Shown here piece after piece: positions 9,759 to 19,375 of a DNA stretch of 64,000 nucleotides. The stretch comes from Sporosarcina sp. BI001-red (lineage in GTDB: Bacteria; Bacillota; Bacilli; Bacillales_A; Planococcaceae), in assembly GCF_003384035.1 (NCBI RefSeq), contig NZ_QQAK01000013.1:235710-299709 (forward strand), read 5' to 3'. The notes under the pieces are model-generated. The model was not told the origin of the DNA. It did no database searches and saw nothing but the letters and a program-made list of their open reading frames with translations. The translations under genes and the position numbers were made by a program. Each line of letters opens with the position of its first letter. The stretch's first letter is position 1.

Positions 9759-11162
9759 ATGGAAGAGGTTTTACTTTCACGAATCCAGTTCGCTTCGACA
9801 ACATTGTTTCACTTTATATTTGTCCCGTTGTCTATCGGATTGGCGCTGATCATTGCGATCATGCAAACGCTCTACGTTGTTAAAAAACAAGAGATTTATA
9901 TGAAAATGACAAAATTCTGGAGTGTGTTCTTCCTCATTAATTTTGCAATTGGTGTCGTAACAGGCATTTTCCAAGAATTCCAATTCGGAATGAACTGGTC
10001 GACATACTCCAGATTCGTAGGAGACATCTTTGGTGCTCCGTTAGCGGTAGAAGCATTGCTCGCGTTTTTCCTTGAATCTACATTTATAGGGATTTGGATC
10101 TTTGGTGCGCAAAAGTTATCTAAGAAAGTTCACTTAGCTTCTATATGGCTCGTTTCAATTGGAACCGTTATGTCTGCCTTCTGGATATTAGCAGCTAATT
10201 CATTCATGCAAAATCCAGTAGGTTATGTGCTTAAAAATGGACGCGCAGAAATGAACGACATTGTCGCACTTCTTACGAACGAAAAATTATGGGTGGCATT
10301 CCCACATACCATTTTCGGTAGTATTGCTACGGGAGCATTTTTCGTAGTCGGAGTAAGCGCGTTCTATCTTATTAAGAAGCGTCAAGTTGATTTCTTTAAG
10401 AAGTCTATCGGAATCGGTTTGCTCGTTGGACTTGTAGGTGGATTAGGTCTAGCGTTCACAGGTCACGCTCAAGCACAATATTTGATGCATGCGCAGCCTA
10501 TGAAAATGGCGGCTGCTGAGGGACTGTGGAATGATAGTGCAGATCCTGCAGCTTGGACAGTAATTGCAAATATCGATACGGACAATCGGGTAACAACAGG
10601 TCGTATTGAAATCCCTTACTTGTTGAGCTATCTATCTTATAATAAGTTCTCAGGTAAAGTGTTGGGGATGGAAAGTCTAGAAAAGCAAATGATTGAGAAG
10701 TATGGGGAAGGGGATTACATTCCTCCAGTTAAAACAACATTCTGGAGCTTCCGTATTATGGCGGTAACAGGTGGAGCATTAGTTGGTGCAAGTCTACTTG
10801 GTTTGTTCTTGCTATTCCGCAAAAAGATTGCTGCAACCACTTGGTATTTGAAAGTGATGATTCCAGTCATTTTCCTACCGTTCATCGGGAACTCGTTTGG
10901 TTGGATTATGTCCGAAATAGGCCGTCAACCATGGGTTGTCAATGGTCTAATGAAGACCGCTGACGGAGTGTCACCTAACGTTTCAGCAGGACAGATCCTG
11001 TTCTCACTAATTTCATTCTCGACAATCTATGCGATCCTCGGGATTATAATGGTTATATTGTTTGTGAAGGTCATTCAACGTGGCCCTGAAGAGCGTAAGC
11101 AAAAAGACGTATCCGTTACAGATCCGTTTAATGTAGGAGGCGTTTCTAATGGCTCTAAGTGA
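9759..11162 (+). CDS. cydA: Cytochrome bd ubiquinol oxidase subunit I
   Basis: The 467-residue heme-carrying subunit of the bd-type quinol oxidase, which reduces oxygen to water at the membrane. It starts RIQFASTTLFHFIFVPLSIG with the first conserved His, has about nine membrane helices, and carries the family motif GRQPWVV near residue 390. The short periplasmic Q loop fits the Firmicutes type. The ATG at 9759 follows a strong GAGGGGAGAGG; the frame is open further upstream but without a ribosome-binding site. The gene overlaps cydB by 14 bases. Confidence 0.95.
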   Translation: MEEVLLSRIQFASTTLFHFIFVPLSIGLALIIAIMQTLYVVKKQEIYMKMTKFWSVFFLINFAIGVVTGIFQEFQFGMNWSTYSRFVGDIFGAPLAVEALLAFFLESTFIGIWIFGAQKLSKKVHLASIWLVSIGTVMSAFWILAANSFMQNPVGYVLKNGRAEMNDIVALLTNEKLWVAFPHTIFGSIATGAFFVVGVSAFYLIKKRQVDFFKKSIGIGLLVGLVGGLGLAFTGHAQAQYLMHAQPMKMAAAEGLWNDSADPAAWTVIANIDTDNRVTTGRIEIPYLLSYLSYNKFSGKVLGMESLEKQMIEKYGEGDYIPPVKTTFWSFRIMAVTGGALVGASLLGLFLLFRKKIAATTWYLKVMIPVIFLPFIGNSFGWIMSEIGRQPWVVNGLMKTADGVSPNVSAGQILFSLISFSTIYAILGIIMVILFVKVIQRGPEERKQKDVSVTDPFNVGGVSNGSK

Positions 11163-12165
11163 GTTATGGTTTGTGCTAATTGCCGTATTGTTCATAGGGT
11201 TCATCTTTCTAGAAGGATTTGACTTCGGTGTAGGAATGAGTTTGAAGTTCCTTGCTAAAAATGAAACAGACAAAAAAATGCTCATTCACACGATTGGACC
11301 TGTCTGGGATGCAAACGAAGTTTGGTTGATCACAGCGGGTGGAGCGATGTTTGCAGCGTTTCCACATTGGTACGCGACGGTTTTTAGCGGGTATTACATA
11401 CCGTTTGTCGTATTACTAATTGCTCTAATCGCCCGTGGTGTCGCATTTGAATTCAGAGAGAAAATTGAATCGGACAAATGGGTGAAAACATGGGATTGGG
11501 CAATTTTTGCAGGTAGTATTTTGCCACCATTCCTATTAGGTGTCTTGTTCTCCAGTATGCTAAAAGGGATGCCAGTAGATGCGGATATGAACATCTATGC
11601 AGGGTTCACTGATTTCGTCAATGTGTACACAGTAATAGGTGGAGTAGCGTTTGTGCTCCTCTCTTATTTACACGGATTGCTTTTCGTAACATTGAAAACA
11701 GAAGGATCGCTTCGATCACGTGCAAAAGATGCTGCACTTAAGATTTATTGGGCGACAGGAGTAGTAATGATTGCGTTTGTTGCGCTAACAGCAGTTTACA
11801 CAGAATCATTTGCAGACAGAGGATCGATCCTAATTCCACTGTTTGCAGTGGTCTTCGTATTATATGCGTTCTTGCATCGCTTAATTTCAAAAGGTCGAGA
11901 AGCATTCAGTTTTACAGTAACAGGGATTACTCTCATTGCGGTGATGGCTTCGTTCTTCATCGGTTTGTTCCCAAATGTAATGATCAGCTCATTGGATACT
12001 GCATTTAACATGACGATCCGGGCAGCAGCATCTGGTGATTATTCGTTAAAAATAATGACGTTCGTTGCGCTTACAATGGTACCGATTGTTATTGCCTATA
12101 CAATTTGGAGTTACTATGTATTCCGTAAACGGATTACAGAAGATGTGGAGCACCTAGAACATTGA
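11149..12165 (+). CDS. cydB: Cytochrome bd ubiquinol oxidase subunit II
   Basis: The 338-residue second subunit of the bd oxidase, with eight or so hydrophobic helices. The opening ELWFVLIAVLFIGFIFLEGF and the following DFGVG and GPVWDANEVWLI segments are family hallmarks. Translation begins inside the end of cydA behind TAGGAGG, which suggests coupling of the two subunits. The stop codon overlaps the first base of cydD. Confidence 0.95.
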   Translation: MALSELWFVLIAVLFIGFIFLEGFDFGVGMSLKFLAKNETDKKMLIHTIGPVWDANEVWLITAGGAMFAAFPHWYATVFSGYYIPFVVLLIALIARGVAFEFREKIESDKWVKTWDWAIFAGSILPPFLLGVLFSSMLKGMPVDADMNIYAGFTDFVNVYTVIGGVAFVLLSYLHGLLFVTLKTEGSLRSRAKDAALKIYWATGVVMIAFVALTAVYTESFADRGSILIPLFAVVFVLYAFLHRLISKGREAFSFTVTGITLIAVMASFFIGLFPNVMISSLDTAFNMTIRAAASGDYSLKIMTFVALTMVPIVIAYTIWSYYVFRKRITEDVEHLEH

Positions 12166-13889
12166 TGGATCGACATCTTCTACTGTATAACGGCAGCAAG
12201 AAAACCTTTGCGCTTGTTGGGATTTTGACAGTCGTTCAAGCGGCTTTCATCATCCTGCAAGCCCTCTCCTTGTCTTCAGCCATTACCCGGATGTTTCATG
12301 GGCTAGCTTGGAAGGGAACCGTTATATCGCTCGCCGTGTTTTTCGTTGCTCATGCGATTCGTCACTCCCTCCAATGGGGGAAAGAACGAGTTGCGCTCAA
12401 GTTTGCAGATGATATTGCTCGTTCTACCCAAGACCAGTTAGCAGAAGCGCTTTTAAGGGATGGAACTGGAATGATTGCGAGACAAGGATCAGGCTCGTTG
12501 CTGACACTTACTTTAGAAGGTGTCCCGAAATTCCGTAAATACGTGGAACTGTTCATACCAAGATCGTTATCGATGGGTATCATTCCAGCGGTCATTCTAC
12601 TCTATATTGTCACGTCTGATTTAATGTCTGGCGTGACTCTTTTCCTTGTGATGCCAATATTAATCATCTTCCTTATTTTGATTGGGATTGTATCCAAGAA
12701 AAAGATCGATGACCAAATGGGAACCTACCGTCAACTTTCTCGACACTTTGCGGATTCTATACAAGGGATCGAAACGCTGAAGTATTTAGGGCGGAGTAAG
12801 TCTCATGAGAAAGCCATTGAAGAAGTGAGTGACAAATACCGAGTAGCTACGAATCGCTCGTTAAGCTATGCATTTTTGTCTTCGTTTTCTTTGGATTTCT
12901 TCTCAAGTCTCTCAGTAGCGCTCGTTGCCGTGGAACTTGGTTTACGGTTAATCAATGGCGGGATTGGACTAGAAGCAGCGCTCGTCATTCTCATACTTGC
13001 ACCTGAATACTTTTTACCGGTTCGTGATTTAGGTGCTGATTTCCACGCTACAATGGATGGAAAAGATGCTGCGGATGAAATACGGTCATTGCTTGCTGAT
13101 TCAGAAGCAAATGCTAAACAAGAGTCGATTGTCATTCCTGCTGTTACGAAAGATAGCAGTTTTACAGCTGTCTCTATTGGTAAACTAGGGGATCATGAGA
13201 TTGAAATTACGAAAGACGTACAGTTTTCCGTAACAGGGTCACAAAAAGTTGGGATAATCGGTGCTTCCGGAGCAGGTAAATCCACACTGATTGACCTATT
13301 GGCGGGCTTTACATCACCTTCTAGTGGTGATTTTGAGATTGGAAATCAGGCTTTCGGTTCGCTTGCTTCAGATTCTTGGCGCAAGCAAGTCACCTATATC
13401 CCACAGCATCCAACGATTTTCTCGGACACGCTTGCAAACAACATTCGATTTTATCATCCTGAAGCTAGTGACGAAACTGTTTTTAAAGCCGCGCAAGCAG
13501 CGGGACTTGAACAACTGGTAGAAGAATTGGCGAATGGGTATGATGAGATGATTGGTCAAGGCGGCCGCCCATTATCAGGCGGGGAAGAACAGCGCGTTGC
13601 GATTGCCCGTGCGCTGTTAGAAGATTCCTCCGTCTTGTTGTTGGATGAACCGACAGCACACTTGGATATCGAAACTGAACACGAGATCAAACAATTACTT
13701 CTGCCGATTCTGGAAGATCGTCTCGTATTCTTTGCAACACATCGCTTGCACTGGATGAAGGAAATGGACTGGATTCTTGTTATGGAAAATGGCAGTATCG
13801 CTGAACAAGGGACTCACGAGGAGCTGTCTGCACAGGACGGTGTCTATAGCAAATTAGCGCGTGCGCAGAGGGAAGGGATGATGCTATGA
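12165..13889 (+). CDS. cydD: Heterodimeric ABC exporter subunit CydD
   Basis: One half of the CydDC thiol exporter (cysteine/glutathione in E. coli) needed to assemble cytochrome bd. The N-terminal ~300 residues form six membrane helices; the C-terminal ATPase has GASGAGKST (Walker A), LSGGEEQRVAIARA (signature) and LLLDEPTAHLD (Walker B). 574 residues is normal. I take the ATG at 12165, which overlaps the cydB stop by one base; the in-frame TTG just before it is less likely. It overlaps cydC by four bases. Confidence 0.94.
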   Translation: MDRHLLLYNGSKKTFALVGILTVVQAAFIILQALSLSSAITRMFHGLAWKGTVISLAVFFVAHAIRHSLQWGKERVALKFADDIARSTQDQLAEALLRDGTGMIARQGSGSLLTLTLEGVPKFRKYVELFIPRSLSMGIIPAVILLYIVTSDLMSGVTLFLVMPILIIFLILIGIVSKKKIDDQMGTYRQLSRHFADSIQGIETLKYLGRSKSHEKAIEEVSDKYRVATNRSLSYAFLSSFSLDFFSSLSVALVAVELGLRLINGGIGLEAALVILILAPEYFLPVRDLGADFHATMDGKDAADEIRSLLADSEANAKQESIVIPAVTKDSSFTAVSIGKLGDHEIEITKDVQFSVTGSQKVGIIGASGAGKSTLIDLLAGFTSPSSGDFEIGNQAFGSLASDSWRKQVTYIPQHPTIFSDTLANNIRFYHPEASDETVFKAAQAAGLEQLVEELANGYDEMIGQGGRPLSGGEEQRVAIARALLEDSSVLLLDEPTAHLDIETEHEIKQLLLPILEDRLVFFATHRLHWMKEMDWILVMENGSIAEQGTHEELSAQDGVYSKLARAQREGMML

Positions 13890-15616
13890 ACTACGTCAAA
13901 AGCTTCGTTACTCCATACATGAGTAAGTATTGGAAGTTAATGTCGGTGACTGTTCTATTAGGCATTTGTTCATCCTTGTCTGCCGCACTGCTGATTTTTG
14001 TTTCGGGTTACCTAATTTCTGCTGCCTCAGAACGCCCAGAAACGATTTTGCTTGTCTACGTACCAATTGTATTGGTTCGGGCTTTCGGATTGTCTCGCGC
14101 AGCGTTCAGTTATGCGGAACGCATGACGGGACACAACGCTGTGTTAAAAGTGTTGTCTGAAATGCGTGTGCGGTTATATCGTGCGTTGGAGCCACAAGCA
14201 TTGTTTATCCGGTCACGTTTTAAACGGGGAGACTTGCTAGGGACATTGGCGGATGATATCGAACATTTACAAGACGTGTATATCCGTACGCTATTCCCAA
14301 CGATTAGTGGTTTGTTCATATTTGTATTTGCAACTGTTTCTGTCTCTATTTTCGATTGGAAATTCGGTTTGTTTATCGGGCTTTGTTTAAGTGTGATTGT
14401 GTTCGTCTATCCAATGCTGTCATTAGTGATGATGAAAAAACACCAACTAAAGTCAAAACAGCAGCATACGAAGTTGTACCATACACTAGGGGACGCGGTT
14501 TATGGGATTCGAGATTGGCTCATTAGCAGCAGAACCGCTGATTTCCTAAGTAAATTTAAGGCTGAGCGTAATGCGAGTTATGAAACTGATAAAGAACTCG
14601 CAAAACGCGACCAAAATAGAACGTTCCAGCTTCATTTGATTTCTGGAGCGATTACAGTGATTGTAGGCGTTTGGGCAGGAATGCAAGCCATTGATGGAAC
14701 GATTTTACCAACGTATATTGCAGCATTTACGCTCGTAACACTCCCAATCATCGAATCGTTAATTCCGATTTCACACGCTGTAGAACGTATTCCTGCGTAT
14801 AACGAATCGTTTGGTCGTATACAGCATACTGAAGATACTGCACAATCAGTATTCAAGTCTGCTGAAACGGTGGATGAAGTTCCGAATAGCGTAGAAATTC
14901 AAGTTGAAGGTGTGTCGTATACGTATGAGTCTGAAAAACGAAAAGCCCTTCACAAAGCCACACTTACCATCAAACAAGGTGAAAAAGTAGCGATTCTCGG
15001 CAAGAGCGGTGCGGGCAAATCGACGTTGGTTCAGCTTTTATTAGGAGCATTAAAACCAGATGGAGGAACCATTCAAATCGCAGGGGAAGCCCCAGAAAAG
15101 TATGGGGAAAACATTCATCAAATTGTGAGTGTACTAAACCAAAAACCTTATTTGTTTGGGACAACAATTGAAAATAATATTCGTCTTGGGAATCCTTCTG
15201 CGACAACTGAAGAGGTCGAACGGGTAATCCGCCAAGTCGGGTTAGAGGAGTATCTTCGGAAACTTCCAGACGGTCTTCAAACACAGACGGAAGAAGCAGG
15301 ACGACGCTTCTCAGGCGGAGAACGACAACGTATTGCGTTGGCACGTATTTTGTTGAACCATACACCTGTTGTTATTGTCGATGAGCCAGCAGTTGGACTG
15401 GACCCTGAAACAGAACGTGACCTTATTCAGACGATGATGGAAAGTCTGAAAGGGAAGACGGTTATTTGGATTACCCACCATTTGATGGGGATGGAATTGA
15501 TGGACAACATCGTGTTTTTAGAAGCTGGAGAAATATCGGATGAAGGAACACACGAAGAACTTCTTGAAGGTTCTGCGCATTATCGACGTCTCGTTGAACT
15601 GGACCGTGGGATTTAA
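13886..15616 (+). CDS. cydC: Heterodimeric ABC exporter subunit CydC
   Basis: The second half of the CydDC exporter, 576 residues. Six N-terminal membrane helices lead into an ATPase with GKSGAGKST, FSGGERQRIALARI and VIVDEPAVGLD. The start codon overlaps the cydD stop as ATGA, the last link in a tightly coupled four-gene operon. A clear terminator follows, so the operon is complete. Confidence 0.94.
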   Translation: MNYVKSFVTPYMSKYWKLMSVTVLLGICSSLSAALLIFVSGYLISAASERPETILLVYVPIVLVRAFGLSRAAFSYAERMTGHNAVLKVLSEMRVRLYRALEPQALFIRSRFKRGDLLGTLADDIEHLQDVYIRTLFPTISGLFIFVFATVSVSIFDWKFGLFIGLCLSVIVFVYPMLSLVMMKKHQLKSKQQHTKLYHTLGDAVYGIRDWLISSRTADFLSKFKAERNASYETDKELAKRDQNRTFQLHLISGAITVIVGVWAGMQAIDGTILPTYIAAFTLVTLPIIESLIPISHAVERIPAYNESFGRIQHTEDTAQSVFKSAETVDEVPNSVEIQVEGVSYTYESEKRKALHKATLTIKQGEKVAILGKSGAGKSTLVQLLLGALKPDGGTIQIAGEAPEKYGENIHQIVSVLNQKPYLFGTTIENNIRLGNPSATTEEVERVIRQVGLEEYLRKLPDGLQTQTEEAGRRFSGGERQRIALARILLNHTPVVIVDEPAVGLDPETERDLIQTMMESLKGKTVIWITHHLMGMELMDNIVFLEAGEISDEGTHEELLEGSAHYRRLVELDRGI

Positions 15617-15664
15617 ATTCGATTCCACACAAATGGGTCATTAGTAAATTTGAAGTGAATAGAA

Positions 15665-15714
15665 AAGACTATGACAAGTGTATGGTGCAACTACATTTGT
15701 CATAGTCTTTTTCT
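15665..15714 (+). terminator. Terminator of cydABCD
   Basis: Long hairpin with arms AAGACTATGACAA and TTGTCATAGTCTT followed by a T-rich run. Confidence 0.85.
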
Positions 15715-15830
15715 TGTTTCTTGAAAAACACTTAGGTTTACTTGGAAAATGACGATATAATAGTAGAGTATTTTCTAAATCATTCAAAATAGACACGTGC
15801 GAATTCTACTGTGAAAGAAAGGGGACCACC

Positions 15831-18002
15831 ATGTCAACGTTGAAAAAGCCGTTAGCGCTGTTCATTTTATCATTAATATTCGTAGGTACTGTGCTTTTTC
15901 TTGTGAATGAATATAAGAGTGAGAGGAGTGAAAGTGCCAAAGCGGTATACAAAGAGACAGGGGAATTGCTGGAGGATGTTGCTGACGAAGCGAATCGTTT
16001 CGGTAATGAACGGGTTGGGGAACTGGAGCTCATTGCGAAATACATAGCAATCATTTCAGATGATAAAGAGGAATTGCAATCATTTTTGAAAGAACAAAAT
16101 AGCAAAATGCCATTTTTAGCTGGTCTAGGGTTCATCTCTCCGGATGGAGAAATCATGGCGGCAGATGGTTCGCGATTTTCTGTGAAAGAGCGTGAATCGT
16201 TTGAACGAGCAATGTCAGGACACATCACGACGAGTGAGCTATTCAGTTTTAAACAAGATCCGAACCTTCAAGTAACTGCAATCTCAGTACCTGTAAACAA
16301 AGATGGAAAAGTTATCGGTGTGCTCTCAGGTGTGACCAGCATGTCGGACATTATCCACCGCCTTGTGAGTGATACCTCCTTACTTGGAACGGTTTATCTC
16401 ATCAAAAACGAGCAAGTCGTCTATACATCTGGAGATACAATTTCAGAAGTGGACTCCGGTCAAAAGAGTCAATGGATTTTAAACGAAATAGCAGATTCTC
16501 CCTCGGGTGTAGTGGTAGAAGATGAGAAATCAGCAAGTTACCTTTTTTACAAAATGGCTTGGAATGACTGGGTAACCGCGGTCGATTCTTCGGGTCATCC
16601 TGATATGGAAAAGATGCTAGCGAAACGGTGGCATTATACGTTTATTGCTAGTTTGGTTTTGCTAACGTTGATAGGGAGTTATCTATACATTTTAAGGTTG
16701 GAAAAAATTCAGCAACGTGCTTTTCGTCAAGATGTCCTCACCCAAATAGGCAACCTGTTGAAATTAGAAGAAGATGTCGATTACTTACAGCGTGTAAAAC
16801 AGAAATCATGCACAATTATTCTCCTAAACCTACGTGGATTCAAAAACATAAACAATTGGGCAGGGTATGAGAACGGTGACCGTATCTTAGTGGAGGTAGG
16901 GGAAAGACTTTCTAGTGGACTAGCTGAAAGGCATAGCACTTACAGAATCGGTGGTGGTGAGTTTGTTGTGTTGCTCCCTGGCAGCAGAACGAGAGAACAA
17001 GCCGAAGATATTACGAGTGAATTGTGTGACCTTATCCAAAAACCATTTGAAAGTGTGGACCATGAGACTATCCGGTTGAATGTCTACGCGGGAATTAGAA
17101 ATGTTGATGTTAGCTTGAATGGACATGCTGCTCAATTTATACACGATGTTGTTTTTGCTTGTCAAGAAGCGCGCCAGTTAATAAAAGTACCGTACGCCTT
17201 TTTTACAGATGAACTCGAACAGCTTGATAATGAGAGGAAATTATTTGTAAAAGAGCTATCGGATGCGTTAAATCGACAACAATTCAAACTCGTCTATCAG
17301 CCAATCTTTAGTTTCCAAGATGAAAAAATCGTAAGTTTCGAGACGTTACTCCGCTGGGATTCATCCGGATTCGGGATGGTGAACCCGATAGAGTTCATTT
17401 CACTATTGGAAGAGACGGGAATGATCTTGGAAGTTGGGGATTGGATTATTGAAGAAGCGGCATTGCAAGTACGAAAATGGAGATATGAAGGGTATCCTGA
17501 GCTTTACGTAACTGTGAATGTTTCCGTAAAACAGCTGTTGGATGAATCCTTCGTCTCTCGAGTGTCAGACATTTTATTGAAAACAAATGCATCTCCGGAT
17601 AGTCTAGTATTTGAAATCACTGAATCGGTTGTTGTAGAAGATAGTGAAAAAGCGCTACAAACTGTTACGAAGTTGAACGAGCTTGGAATTAGCACAGCGT
17701 TAGATGATTTCGGTACGGGGTATTCTTCTTTGGCGATTTTAAGCTTGCTTCCGTTTCAATATTTAAAAGTGGATCGTTCTTTTTTGGATGACTTGGATAG
17801 TGTTGACTCGGAAGCTGCATCCGTCCTGAGAGGGATCGTTTCAATTGCTTCCGGGCTAGGTCAAGTAACGATCATGGAAGGTGTGGAAACAAAAGAACAA
17901 CTGGATTTGTTAAGAGAAATAGGAGCAGATCGTATCCAAGGCTACTATTTCAGTCAACCAGTTCCACCAGACCAAGCATTTGAACTTCTCCGAACAACGT
18001 AA
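15831..18002 (+). CDS. Membrane sensor with degenerate GGDEF and intact EAL domain
   Basis: 723 residues: membrane helix at about 8-25, an extracytoplasmic Cache-like sensor domain (about 30-265), a second helix (about 268-288), GGDEF (about 300-455) and EAL (about 470-720). The GGDEF motif reads GGGEF, so cyclase activity is doubtful. The EAL motif reads ETL, but the catalytic set looks present: the Glu, the Asn in VNVSVKQ, the Glu in FEITES, the DDFGTGYSSL loop, the Lys in LKVDRSF and the Glu in MEGVET. It is therefore probably a c-di-GMP phosphodiesterase tuned by an outside signal; the ligand is unknown. Confidence 0.88.
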   Translation: MSTLKKPLALFILSLIFVGTVLFLVNEYKSERSESAKAVYKETGELLEDVADEANRFGNERVGELELIAKYIAIISDDKEELQSFLKEQNSKMPFLAGLGFISPDGEIMAADGSRFSVKERESFERAMSGHITTSELFSFKQDPNLQVTAISVPVNKDGKVIGVLSGVTSMSDIIHRLVSDTSLLGTVYLIKNEQVVYTSGDTISEVDSGQKSQWILNEIADSPSGVVVEDEKSASYLFYKMAWNDWVTAVDSSGHPDMEKMLAKRWHYTFIASLVLLTLIGSYLYILRLEKIQQRAFRQDVLTQIGNLLKLEEDVDYLQRVKQKSCTIILLNLRGFKNINNWAGYENGDRILVEVGERLSSGLAERHSTYRIGGGEFVVLLPGSRTREQAEDITSELCDLIQKPFESVDHETIRLNVYAGIRNVDVSLNGHAAQFIHDVVFACQEARQLIKVPYAFFTDELEQLDNERKLFVKELSDALNRQQFKLVYQPIFSFQDEKIVSFETLLRWDSSGFGMVNPIEFISLLEETGMILEVGDWIIEEAALQVRKWRYEGYPELYVTVNVSVKQLLDESFVSRVSDILLKTNASPDSLVFEITESVVVEDSEKALQTVTKLNELGISTALDDFGTGYSSLAILSLLPFQYLKVDRSFLDDLDSVDSEAASVLRGIVSIASGLGQVTIMEGVETKEQLDLLREIGADRIQGYYFSQPVPPDQAFELLRTT

Positions 18003-18031
18003 AAACACTCCACGCTTAGCGGAGTGTTTAA
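18003..18031. terminator. Bidirectional terminator, EAL gene / dedA
   Basis: Arms AACACTCC and GGAGTGTT around a short loop, with A and T runs on either side. Confidence 0.82.
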
Positions 18032-18513
18032 AATGGCCATCCGAACAAATAGCCGAGTGTGATGCAAATAATACCTGAAGCGGTTGTACCGAGTGAAGAG
18101 AAAAGCATATACCGTTTTACAGCCATGCCACTCATACCTGAAAAGCAACAAACAAAATGTCGCATTCCTGGAACAAAAAAACCTAATGTCACAGTCCAGG
18201 AGCCATAGCGGCCAAACCAACGTTCCACTCGGAGTACACGTTTTTCAGACAGACCGACCCATTTACCAAAGCGTTCAACGATAGGACGTCCGACTTTTTT
18301 ACCAATTGCATAAGTCACAAGTGTGCCGATGAACACACCTAAAATTGCTATGGTCATTGCTCCTACGAAATTGAGGAGCCCCGCTGAAGACAAGTATCCT
18401 GTAAAGACAATTACAAATTCGTCCGGCATCGGTAAACCAAATATCCCGAGAGCGAGAAATAGAAAAACAGCAAAATACCCATAATGGATAACGAAGTCTT
18501 GAAAAATGCTCAC
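18028..18513 (-). CDS. DedA family membrane protein
   Basis: 161 residues with four to five hydrophobic segments. Family marks are LPMPDE near residue 28 and GFFVPGMRH near residue 112, the short form of the DedA FxRxxPxxR motif. DedA proteins are credited with moving lipids such as undecaprenyl phosphate or phosphatidylethanolamine across the membrane. It lies directly downstream of psd (16 bases). In B. subtilis a DedA gene (ybfM) lies between pssA and psd, so this is likely its counterpart. At 161 residues it is shorter than the usual ~200. Confidence 0.85.
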   Translation of the reverse strand: MSIFQDFVIHYGYFAVFLFLALGIFGLPMPDEFVIVFTGYLSSAGLLNFVGAMTIAILGVFIGTLVTYAIGKKVGRPIVERFGKWVGLSEKRVLRVERWFGRYGSWTVTLGFFVPGMRHFVCCFSGMSGMAVKRYMLFSSLGTTASGIICITLGYLFGWPF

Positions 18514-18529
18514 TTACATCCCTCTTTTG

Positions 18530-19342
18530 TCAATTCTTTGATGAATAATTGTGTGGCAGCCATTGACCGATAGGTTCTCCGACATGTATTGTACCTTTTT
18601 CTTGTACCGTAGGATAGAATGGTGAGACACCCGCGACGAATAACAGAATTGTTGAGCCGAATGAAAAATATCCAAAGTCTTCTCCTTTTTTTGCTTCTTT
18701 AGAAGAAGAGTAGAGCTGTACGGAGTTTACATTAAGCGCGCCCACTTTGACAAGTGCCAATTTGTCATAAGCTGTTGAAAGTTCCGTAATCAACCGATAA
18801 TTTGTTTCAAATGGTTTGTCTCCATATTTCAGACCCATCGTATTCACAGGATATGATTTATTTCCAAGAGCGTAACGGTTTATGACTGTCCCATCAGCAG
18901 GGTAATGAAAATGATGATAATCTGAGGGAGACAAGTAGAATACAAAGTACCAACCATTTTTATAAACCGAAGCCCTCTTTTCATCCATGAATATTTCATT
19001 TATACTGTATGTATGACCTTTAATTGTAAATTGGTGTCCGTCTTCCACAGGTCCATATGAACTTAGCTGTCCGTCAGAAGGGGAGATGAGAGTTTCTGGT
19101 GAATCATTGAAAGGTCGTGTCCCGGATTTTAGGCTACGAGTAAAAAATGCTTGAAGGCTGTCATAGTGTTCTCTTGGGAATTCCATAATGGACTCATCTA
19201 TTTTATATGCTGTTGAGTACGTCTTAATAAGTGGTTTGCTTAGTCGTGAAGCTGACAAATGACGAAGTAAGCCAGAGGCAACCGGATTTCCTGTCAATTC
19301 CACTAATGATTTCAAAAGTTTCTTTTTCAATACAATCACCAT
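18530..19342 (-). CDS. psd: Phosphatidylserine decarboxylase proenzyme
   Basis: Converts phosphatidylserine to phosphatidylethanolamine. The self-cleavage site is FGST at residues 228-231, where the Ser becomes the pyruvoyl group; the conserved SDYHHFHYPADG segment lies at 140-151. At 270 residues it belongs to the short Firmicutes type. The ATG at 19342 lacks a good ribosome-binding site; a TTG at 19330 preceded by GGTGAT gives an opening KKKLLKSLVEL and may be the true start. It faces pssA across about 33 bases and is followed by dedA. Confidence 0.93.
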   Translation of the reverse strand: MVIVLKKKLLKSLVELTGNPVASGLLRHLSASRLSKPLIKTYSTAYKIDESIMEFPREHYDSLQAFFTRSLKSGTRPFNDSPETLISPSDGQLSSYGPVEDGHQFTIKGHTYSINEIFMDEKRASVYKNGWYFVFYLSPSDYHHFHYPADGTVINRYALGNKSYPVNTMGLKYGDKPFETNYRLITELSTAYDKLALVKVGALNVNSVQLYSSSKEAKKGEDFGYFSFGSTILLFVAGVSPFYPTVQEKGTIHVGEPIGQWLPHNYSSKN

Positions 19343-19375
19343 CTTTATCTAGTATATATTATTGGGAGGTTTGTT

